DNA from: Desulfosporosinus sp.
Lineage (GTDB): Bacteria > Bacillota > Desulfitobacteriia > Desulfitobacteriales > Desulfitobacteriaceae
Direction: 5' to 3'
Assembly: GCA_016278585.1 (NCBI GenBank)
Contig: JADQBO010000085.1
Coordinates: 1-7,394, forward strand
DNA: 7,394 bases
The notes under the pieces are model-generated. The model saw only the letters and a program-made list of their open reading frames with translations. It was not told the DNA's origin and did not search any database. Every line of letters begins with the position of its first letter. Within the stretch, counting starts at the first letter, position 1. The position numbers and the translations under genes are program-made. Shown here piece by piece: positions 1 to 4,826 of this stretch.

Positions 1-551
1 CCCTGATGGCCTATGTGCCCGATCAACCTAAATTATACGCTAAGCTTTCTGCAAGGGAATTCTTACAGCTTATTGCCGCTCTTTATCGAGTGCCCAAAGA
101 TATCATTAATGAAAGGGCGGAACAGCTACTAAGCATGTTTGGACTTAAGGAAAAAGCTGATGAGTTATTGGAAAGTTATTCCCACGGTATGCGGCAGAAG
201 GTAGTGTTAGCGGGAGCACTCATCCACCAGCCCAAGGTTATCCTTCTCGATGAGCCTACGGTCGGTCTTGATCCTGCCAGTGCCCGCCTGTTAAAAGACG
301 TATTACAAGAAATGGCTCGGCAGGGTGCAGCCATTTTTATCTCTACACATATTCTAGAGATTGCGGAAAGAATGTGTCACCGTGTCGCTATTCTCAAGGA
401 TGGTTTGCTGATTGCCCAGGGTAGCCCTGAGCAATTGCGTCAACAGGTTGGGCACGGCGGAGAAAGTTTGGAAGATATCTTCCTAGAACTAACGGGTGGC
501 CACGAAAATTCTGAATTAATAAAAGGTCTTGAGGAGGGACAACGCCCGTGA
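1..551 (+). CDS. ABC transporter ATP-binding subunit (5' partial)
   Basis: This is the C-terminal two thirds of an ABC ATPase of the DrrA/NatA/CcmA-like exporter type, which hydrolyses ATP to power the membrane subunit encoded next. The reading frame is open to the left edge. Numbering from the Met codon at 6, the signature loop is a degenerate YSHGMRQ (58-64), Walker B is VILLDEP (78-84), the D-loop is GLDP (87-90) and the H-loop histidine is in STH (His115). Walker A is absent, and the visible start reads like the Q-loop region (YVPDQPKLY), so the Met at 6 is internal and the true start lies upstream of the window. The tail ends with the LEDIFLELTGG segment common in this subfamily. The TGA stop overlaps the GTG start of the permease by 4 bp (GTGA), indicating translational coupling. 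The substrate cannot be told from the sequence. Confidence 0.93.
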   Translation, partial: LMAYVPDQPKLYAKLSAREFLQLIAALYRVPKDIINERAEQLLSMFGLKEKADELLESYSHGMRQKVVLAGALIHQPKVILLDEPTVGLDPASARLLKDVLQEMARQGAAIFISTHILEIAERMCHRVAILKDGLLIAQGSPEQLRQQVGHGGESLEDIFLELTGGHENSELIKGLEEGQRP

Positions 552-2404
552 AAATAATATTACCTCCTCCTCTAACCGACCCACCACAGGATCAATCTTT
601 TATTCAAGACTTCAAGTTGTTGTTAAAAAATCAACTCCGAGTAGCTTGGAATAAGATGCGACATAGGTCTGCTGGCGCGTTAATCGGAATGGTTGTCCTT
701 TTGGTTGGGTTACTCGCGATCTTAGTTTCTATGGGCTTTTTTGCTTATGGGGCTTTAAAAACTATGCCCCCTCAAACAGTACAGGGCTTTCTTTCGCTGT
801 TATTTATGGTTGGATTAGCCGGTCAGATTTTTTTTGGTATCACCGCTGCATTTGCTGCCCTTTATATGTCCGATGATTTAGAGCTTCTTTTCATGGCTCC
901 AGTTCCCCTTAAAGTTGTTTTTGCCGTAAAGTCGCTGGCAGTTATCGGAAGTAACCTATTGACAGCTATTTTATTCGCCTTTTTACCGGGAATTTTTTAT
1001 GGGTTACTTTTTAAAGCCGAAGCAACCTATTACATTCTGGTTTTCTTGGTTGGTGTCGGGCTATGGGCAATAGGTACTGCGGTAGCTGAACTAATCAATC
1101 TACTGGTGATGCGGGTTGTACCCCCACATCGAAGTAAGGAAGCTATTGGCTTTATAGGAGCTTTAGCTGGGATTCTGATCGCCCTCGTTTTTCAAATTCC
1201 TAATTTGTTAATCAACAGGGAAGGCGGGTTAAATCTAGGTGCTTGGCTGGCCGGGCAAGAAGAGATGCTTAGCGTAATGAATTATTTTCCCTGGGGTTGG
1301 GGTTCGCAAGCTTTAGTCGTTGGGATTTCGGGTAACTTTCTAGCTGGATTGGGGTGGAGCCTGCTGATACTTTTTTTTGGCAGTTTCCTTTTTATAATTG
1401 CGCTCACTCTTATAGAGCGGGGATTCCGCAGGGGTTATATTTCTCTTAGCCAAGGAGAAGGTGGTAGGCGTCATAAAAGACGTCCTTTGGTGAATGGGGA
1501 AGTGCATGGCCAGCAGGAGAAAGTTTCTTATTCCTTAATACTTAATAAAGAGGTCACCCCTTCTGCTTCTCCTTGGCTGGGAATGTGGGCGGTAGCTAAG
1601 AAAGATTTGCTTTCCATGAAACGTGACACGAGGGAATGGTTTGGCTATTTGACGCCATTAATTATCATGGTTTTCTTCGTGGGTCAGTTTATATTTTTTC
1701 AAGTGGAATCTAGTCGTATGTCTCTAATCGCAGTTTTAATTATGTACACGGTAATGTTCAGCGGAAACATGGCCTTGCAATCGTTTGGTCGGGAGGGAGA
1801 ATCTGACTGGCTATTAAATAGTGTCCCCCTTGCAGGTTGGCCAGTGGTGTGGGGGAAATTAGTCGCTTCAATTCTTCCTACATTGTTGTTAATGGAAGTT
1901 TTGCTAGTGGGTACTGCTTTGGCAATAGGGGTTTCCAAGACCCTAACGTTAGCTCTAGCGTTGGGCGCCGTACTTCTTTCCCTAGGATCAAGCGCGATCG
2001 GACTCTTTTATTCCATTAATAACTGCCGCTATAATCCCGACACCCCCCAACAACGTATTTCTCCCGGCGCTTCTATGCTTATGTATTTTATTAACTTATT
2101 CTATTTACTCTTATTATCAATAGGCATGATCTACCTTTTTTTGCCTAGGGAACTAGTCTCAATTCTTCAGGAACTTCCGCCTATAACATTTGAAGGAGGA
2201 GTTCTGTCAGGTATAATTTATGGATTATATCGCTTGAGTCGACCCTTATTATGGCCTACAACATTGCGGATTTTTCTGGGGATAATTGTAACCACGGGAG
2301 TGTGGTCATTGATATTTTTCGGCTTTATGGCTGCTACAGTACGGCAGAGCCGAAAAGGCTTTAGAGTGGAACTTGTCATAAGTAAAAAGAAAAAAATCCG
2401 CTGA
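548..2404 (+). CDS. ABC exporter membrane subunit (two-half putative ABC-2-like permease)
   Basis: This 618-residue integral membrane protein is the partner of the preceding ATPase and probably forms an exporter in the cytoplasmic membrane. The GTG start at 548 overlaps the ATPase stop and is preceded by GAGGAGGG (about 531-538). Hydrophobic segments lie at roughly 43-70, 80-106, 122-155, 161-188, 198-217, 264-289, 366-384, 391-410, 436-460, 465-490, 510-533 and 572-597. A hydrophilic stretch (about 290-345) divides it in two. Both halves start with a basic amphipathic segment (about 22-40 and 345-362) and carry a similar motif after two membrane spans: DDLELLFMAPVP (109-120) and ESDWLLNSVPLAG (418-430). 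This suggests an internally duplicated permease. It resembles the large putative ABC exporter permease family rather than ordinary 250-residue ABC-2 subunits; the family assignment is from memory and the substrate is unknown. The C-terminus is basic (KKKKIR). Confidence 0.88.
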   Translation: MKIILPPPLTDPPQDQSFIQDFKLLLKNQLRVAWNKMRHRSAGALIGMVVLLVGLLAILVSMGFFAYGALKTMPPQTVQGFLSLLFMVGLAGQIFFGITAAFAALYMSDDLELLFMAPVPLKVVFAVKSLAVIGSNLLTAILFAFLPGIFYGLLFKAEATYYILVFLVGVGLWAIGTAVAELINLLVMRVVPPHRSKEAIGFIGALAGILIALVFQIPNLLINREGGLNLGAWLAGQEEMLSVMNYFPWGWGSQALVVGISGNFLAGLGWSLLILFFGSFLFIIALTLIERGFRRGYISLSQGEGGRRHKRRPLVNGEVHGQQEKVSYSLILNKEVTPSASPWLGMWAVAKKDLLSMKRDTREWFGYLTPLIIMVFFVGQFIFFQVESSRMSLIAVLIMYTVMFSGNMALQSFGREGESDWLLNSVPLAGWPVVWGKLVASILPTLLLMEVLLVGTALAIGVSKTLTLALALGAVLLSLGSSAIGLFYSINNCRYNPDTPQQRISPGASMLMYFINLFYLLLLSIGMIYLFLPRELVSILQELPPITFEGGVLSGIIYGLYRLSRPLLWPTTLRIFLGIIVTTGVWSLIFFGFMAATVRQSRKGFRVELVISKKKKIR

Positions 2405-2405
2405 A

Positions 2406-2468
2406 AACACACATTGACACCTCTCTATATCTTTCTATAATAGATATAGAGAGGTGTCAATGTGTGTT
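2406..2468. repeat. Perfect 27-bp inverted repeat, probable ArsR operator
   Basis: The arms 2406-2432 and 2442-2468 are exactly complementary over 27 bp, with a 9-nt loop at 2433-2441 (ttctataat). The repeat fills the gap between the ABC permease stop and the repressor gene and reaches past the repressor's start codon. The inner part of the arms (CTCTCTATATCT / AGATATAGAGAG) is AT-rich and dyad-symmetric, as is usual for ArsR/SmtB operators. Because it covers the promoter and start of the repressor gene, autoregulatory repression is the simplest reading. The operator role is inferred; the symmetry is read directly. Confidence 0.85.
2414..2441 (+). promoter_or_regulatory. Consensus sigma-A promoter of the arsR-permease pair
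   Basis: A perfect -35 box TTGACA (2414-2419) and a perfect -10 box TATAAT (2436-2441) are separated by 16 bp. The -35 lies in the left arm of the inverted repeat and the -10 lies wholly inside its loop. Transcription should begin near 2448, leaving a 5' leader of only about 12 nt before the ATG at 2460. A bound ArsR dimer would cover both boxes. Confidence 0.85.
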
Positions 2469-2783
2469 CAACCAATTTTGAGCGAGGTGAGGGTTTTGGA
2501 CAAAAATTATAGGTCTTACGCCATACTTTTGAAAGCCTTATCAGATGAAACAAGGGTTAAAATCTTGGATATGCTTTCTAATGGAGAGTTATGTGCTTGC
2601 AACATTCTAGAGGCATTTAACATTACTCAGCCTACTCTTTCGTATCATATGAAAACCTTGAGTGAAAGTGGTCTTGTCATCAGTAGGCGGGATGGAGTAT
2701 GGATGAAGTATTCGATTAATAAGGAAACCCTTGAAGTTCTAAAACAGCTGTTTGATAGTATTCATGTAAGTCTAGATAAATAA
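2460..2783 (+). CDS. arsR: ArsR/SmtB-family metalloregulatory repressor
   Basis: This 107-residue winged helix-turn-helix protein is a probable repressor that leaves DNA when thiol-reactive metalloid or metal ions bind. The LLKALSDETRVKILDML segment (about 23-39) and the recognition region ITQPTLSYHMKTLSESGLV (about 55-73), followed by a wing (RRDGVWMKYSI), are typical ArsR features. ELCAC (43-47) places Cys45 and Cys47 in the helix that senses As(III)/Sb(III) in classical ArsR proteins; Cys2 is a possible third ligand. I prefer ATG 2460 because GAGGTG (2451-2456) sits just upstream of it. GTG 2454 would add two residues, but its own ribosome binding site would lie at the predicted 5' end of the mRNA. 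It is followed after 30 nt by the permease gene, so the two are probably co-transcribed. The exact ligand is inferred. Confidence 0.9.
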   Translation: MCVQPILSEVRVLDKNYRSYAILLKALSDETRVKILDMLSNGELCACNILEAFNITQPTLSYHMKTLSESGLVISRRDGVWMKYSINKETLEVLKQLFDSIHVSLDK

Positions 2784-2807
2784 TACTAGTTCGACACTAT
2801 CAAATTT

Positions 2808-2813
2808 AAGGAG
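2808..2813 (+). promoter_or_regulatory. Shine-Dalgarno abutting the first ATG of the permease
   Basis: AAGGAG directly touches the ATG at 2814 with no spacer, which is too close for normal initiation there. The in-frame TTG at 2826 is 12 nt downstream of the AAGGAG, so it is a credible true start and would shorten the protein by four residues. The next in-frame ATG (2865) is too distant for this site. Confidence 0.5.
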
Positions 2814-3830
2814 ATGAAGATATCCTTGATTATATTTAAATGGCTAAATGATCAATTGCTTCAAATGGAATGGCTTTTCAACTTGGTGAAGCTGTTAGTA
2901 GAACAGGGAATGGGCCTTAGTATTGAAAGTCAGTTAGGTGGTAGCCTTCATTTCTTTATATATGATGTTGTAAAGATCTTTGTACTGCTATCGGTCTTAA
3001 TTTTCGGAATCTCGTATGTTCAGAGTTTCTTTCCACCCGAGAGAACAAGGAAAATACTGGGCAGATTTAAGGGTATCACAGCCAATCTACTAGGTGCATT
3101 ATTTGGGACAATAACGCCTTTTTGCTCATGCTCTTCAATACCATTGTTTATTGGGTTCACCAGTGCTGGTCTTCCCATCGGAGTGACGTTCTCATTTTTG
3201 ATTTCTTCTCCCCTGGTTGATTTAGCATCAGTCATTCTTCTTGCTAGTATATTTAATTGGAAAATCGCCATTGCCTATGTCATTGTGGGACTTGTCCTAG
3301 CGGTTATTGCGGGAACTATTATTAGTAAAGCAAAGCTGGAAAAATATGTAGAATCCTTCGTTTTCCACAATAAGGTGCTTGAATTAGAGCTAGAAGAGTT
3401 AACAACCTATGAGCGACTTGATTTTGCTAAAAACCAAGTTCTTGACATTATTAAACGAGTATGGATTTATATTTTAATTGGAGTTGGGATCGGAGCAGCA
3501 ATTCATAACTGGATTCCTGAAAATGTAATCACTGTACTTCTAGGCCAAGATAAATGGTATTCTGTTTTAATAGCGACTTTTGTAGCTGTTCCTATGTATG
3601 CAGATATTTTTGGTTCATTGCCGATTGCGGAGGCTTTGGTTTCCAAAGGTGTCGGAATAGGTACCGCCCTTGCTTTTATGATGGGGGTCACAGCTCTTTC
3701 ACTCCCATCTATGATACTGCTTAAAAAAGTGGTTAAGACCAAGTTACTGGTGGTTTTTGCAGGAGTTGTAACCTTTGGAATTATTATCATTGGATATACA
3801 TTTAATAGTTTTGGATACCTGTTTATTTAA
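2814..3830 (+). CDS. ArsP/UPF0718-type permease, likely (organo)arsenical or metal efflux
   Basis: This 338-residue integral membrane protein belongs to the permease family that includes ArsP, which exports trivalent organoarsenicals, and the related YraQ/SO_0444 permeases. Diagnostic is TPFCSCSSIPLF (101-112), with Cys104 and Cys106 in a CSCS motif, followed by GLPIGVTFSFLISSPLVD (119-136). A second half has the matching PMYADIFGSLPIAEAL (260-275) and GVTALSLPSMILL (291-303). Membrane segments lie at about 47-70, 88-103, 108-145, 150-171, 214-232, 248-266, 280-303 and 308-332, with a cytoplasm-type charged linker at about 172-212. The gene lies 30 nt after an ArsR-type regulator, which supports efflux of a thiophilic ion. 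The substrate (organoarsenical, arsenite or another metal) is not fixed by the sequence. No metal-binding tail is present. The start is uncertain: ATG 2814 or TTG 2826. Confidence 0.87.
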   Translation: MKISLIIFKWLNDQLLQMEWLFNLVKLLVEQGMGLSIESQLGGSLHFFIYDVVKIFVLLSVLIFGISYVQSFFPPERTRKILGRFKGITANLLGALFGTITPFCSCSSIPLFIGFTSAGLPIGVTFSFLISSPLVDLASVILLASIFNWKIAIAYVIVGLVLAVIAGTIISKAKLEKYVESFVFHNKVLELELEELTTYERLDFAKNQVLDIIKRVWIYILIGVGIGAAIHNWIPENVITVLLGQDKWYSVLIATFVAVPMYADIFGSLPIAEALVSKGVGIGTALAFMMGVTALSLPSMILLKKVVKTKLLVVFAGVVTFGIIIIGYTFNSFGYLFI

Positions 3831-3836
3831 CCTGCG

Positions 3837-3869
3837 TTTCACAAAGAAGTTTATTAATTCTTTTTGAAA
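3837..3869 (+). terminator. Weak candidate terminator after the permease gene
   Basis: TTTCACAAAGAA (3837-3848) pairs with TTCTTTTTGAAA (3858-3869) in 11 of 12 positions across a 9-nt loop. A short T-run (ATGTTTTTAG) follows after about 9 nt. The stem is AT-rich and the T-run is not adjacent, so termination here would be inefficient or factor-dependent. Confidence 0.3.
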
Positions 3870-3920
3870 GCGTAGATGTTTTTAGTTCTTAGTCTTCTAG
3901 GATTGTACAAGGGTTCTTGG

Positions 3921-3949
3921 TTGCAGATTTCCGAGGAATATGCTATAGT
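3921..3949 (+). promoter_or_regulatory. Extended -10 promoter of the rimP-nusA-ylxR-ylxQ-infB operon
   Basis: TTGCAG (3921-3926) and TATAGT (3944-3949) are separated by exactly 17 bp, and a TGC triplet immediately before the -10 forms an extended -10 element. Transcription should start near 3956, giving a leader of about 145 nt before rimP. No better promoter is visible between the permease and rimP. Confidence 0.7.
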
Positions 3950-3978
3950 AATAAAAGGAATTTTTCTAATGTGATGGA

Positions 3979-4010
3979 AAGGAGTGGGTTCTAACCCGCT
4001 CCTTCGTTTG
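3979..4010 (+). terminator. Leader hairpin with weak U-tract, candidate NusA-dependent attenuator
   Basis: AAGGAGTGGGTT (3979-3990) pairs with AACCCGCTCCTT (3993-4004) with a single U-G wobble; a realistic fold is an 11-bp stem with a UCUA tetraloop. It begins about 23 nt after the predicted transcription start. The downstream tract (TTCGTTTG) is U-containing but interrupted, so the element is a poor intrinsic terminator alone. In Bacillus subtilis the equivalent rimP(ylxS)-nusA leader is known to contain a NusA-dependent terminator used for autoregulation. That this hairpin does the same is inference from position and form. Confidence 0.5.
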
Positions 4011-4042
4011 TCCAAATCGTAGCGTAGTATAACTTGAGGCCA

Positions 4043-4077
4043 TCTTCGTAAGACTATGAAGAAACGTTTTATACGTT
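4043..4077 (+). promoter_or_regulatory. Second and third leader hairpins before rimP
   Basis: TCTTCGTA (4043-4050) pairs with TATGAAGA (4055-4062) around an AGAC tetraloop (8 bp with one G-U). Directly adjacent, AACGT (4063-4067) pairs with ACGTT (4073-4077). An alternative pairing, AAACGT (4062-4067) with ACGTTT (4078-4083), would reach to 2 nt before the rimP ribosome binding site. These folds are read by eye; a regulatory role is unproven. Confidence 0.35.
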
Positions 4078-4100
4078 ACGTTTTAAAGGAGCGATTTCAT

Positions 4101-4559
4101 ATGAATGAAGCAATAGAACAACAAATTGGGTCGATGGTTGAGCCGCTCGTAAGAGAAAAAGGGCTTGAATTGGTTAATGTGGAGTACATAAAAGAAGGTG
4201 CACATTGGTATCTGCGCCTTTATATAGATAAAGATGGTGGCGTAGACATGGATGATTGTTCTGCGGTTAGCCACGCTGTAAGTGAAATGCTAGATCAAAA
4301 AAACCCTATTCCACAGGCCTACATGCTGGAAGTGTCTTCTCCTGGACTTGAACGTCCTCTCAAAAAGGAAGAGGACTTTGTTCGTTTTCAGGGAAGTTTG
4401 GTTACAGTACGCACTACTTCTCGGTTTCTAGGATACAAGGAGTTTTCTGGTAATCTAGTCGGCTTAGTCAACGATGAGATTGTTTTGGAATATAATGATG
4501 AACGCATTGCAATTCCACGCAATTTGGTGAAGAAAACTCATTTGGCATTAGATTTATAA
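4101..4559 (+). CDS. rimP: Ribosome maturation factor RimP
   Basis: This 152-residue cytoplasmic protein assists maturation of the 30S ribosomal subunit. The N-terminal alpha/beta domain (about 1-80) contains GLELVNVEYIKEG (21-33), WYLRLYIDKDGGV (36-48) and a conserved DDC (51-53). The family hallmark LEVSSPGLERPLK (76-88) links to the SH3-like C-terminal domain (about 89-152). Length matches the usual ~150 residues. ATG 4101 is chosen because AAAGGAG (4085-4091) lies 9 nt upstream. An earlier in-frame ATG at 4056 would add 15 non-conserved residues, with the ribosome binding site falling inside the coding sequence. It is the first gene of the operon and is expressed from the promoter at 3921-3949. 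The next gene, nusA, is unusually far away (267 nt). Confidence 0.96.
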   Translation: MNEAIEQQIGSMVEPLVREKGLELVNVEYIKEGAHWYLRLYIDKDGGVDMDDCSAVSHAVSEMLDQKNPIPQAYMLEVSSPGLERPLKKEEDFVRFQGSLVTVRTTSRFLGYKEFSGNLVGLVNDEIVLEYNDERIAIPRNLVKKTHLALDL

Positions 4560-4670
4560 GACTTTTTTATACTGTCAGACTTCATACGTTATACTCTGCT
4601 ACGTAAACCATTGCTCAAAGAAATGAATTTTATTTCTAGGCAGAAAGAATAACTTATTACAAGGATACTC

Positions 4671-4773
4671 GGCCATACTTTGGCCAACGCTCTAACCTCG
4701 AACGTCCTGTTCGAGTCTTGGCCAGAGACTGAGACCTAACATGAAGACTAATTCGTGCGAATACAGTGTCTTC
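4671..4773 (+). promoter_or_regulatory. Structured rimP-nusA intergenic RNA with alternative pairings
   Basis: The 267-nt gap between rimP and nusA holds no credible gene. Its second half contains hairpin A, GGCCA (4671-4675) with TGGCC (4681-4685), and hairpin B, CTCGAAC (4697-4703) with GTTCGAG (4709-4715) and a 5-nt loop. Hairpin C has an outer stem GAAGAC (4743-4748) / GTCTTC (4768-4773) and an inner stem ATTC/GAAT around GTGC. TGGCCAA (4681-4687) can instead pair with TTGGCCA (4718-4724), enclosing hairpin B and destroying hairpin A. The first half (4560-4660) is AT-rich with one small hairpin, AGAAAT (4619-4624) / ATTTCT (4632-4637). No known riboswitch or T-box consensus was recognised, and function is inference. 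Confidence 0.4.
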
Positions 4774-4826
4774 GGGCCCTAACCAAGTTTCTTTAGGCAC
4801 AATAGAATAAGGAGGAAAATGGAAAA

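Noticed and set aside
1699..2412. Short open frames inside the ABC permease (minus 1699-1938, plus 1837-2019, minus 2218-2412)
   Set aside because: They are shadows of the long permease frame with no ribosome binding site or recognisable motif.
2434..2460. Divergent minus-strand promoter (TTGACA, 15 bp, TATAGA) created by the palindrome
   Set aside because: It follows automatically from the symmetry, has a short spacer and a poorer -10, and would only read antisense into the ABC permease gene.
2406..2468. The inverted repeat as a transcription terminator or a small transposon-like element
   Set aside because: No T-run follows the hairpin on the + strand. It contains exact promoter boxes and the repressor start, no target-site duplication is evident, and an operator role explains it better.
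3020..3790. Minus-strand open frames opposite the ArsP-like permease
   Set aside because: They are antisense shadows of hydrophobic codons, with no initiation signals.
4056..4100. Upstream ATG extension of rimP (15 extra residues)
   Set aside because: The extension is not RimP-like, would put the good AAAGGAG site inside the coding region, and covers leader hairpins.
4700..4712. SOS (DinR/LexA) box GAAC...GTTC in the rimP-nusA spacer
   Set aside because: The half-sites are 5 nt apart, not the required 4, and an SOS site there makes little sense inside this operon.
4695..4725. tRNA-like T-arm (GTTCGAGTC)
   Set aside because: The flanking bases do not form the 5-bp T-stem, and no acceptor, D or anticodon arms are present.
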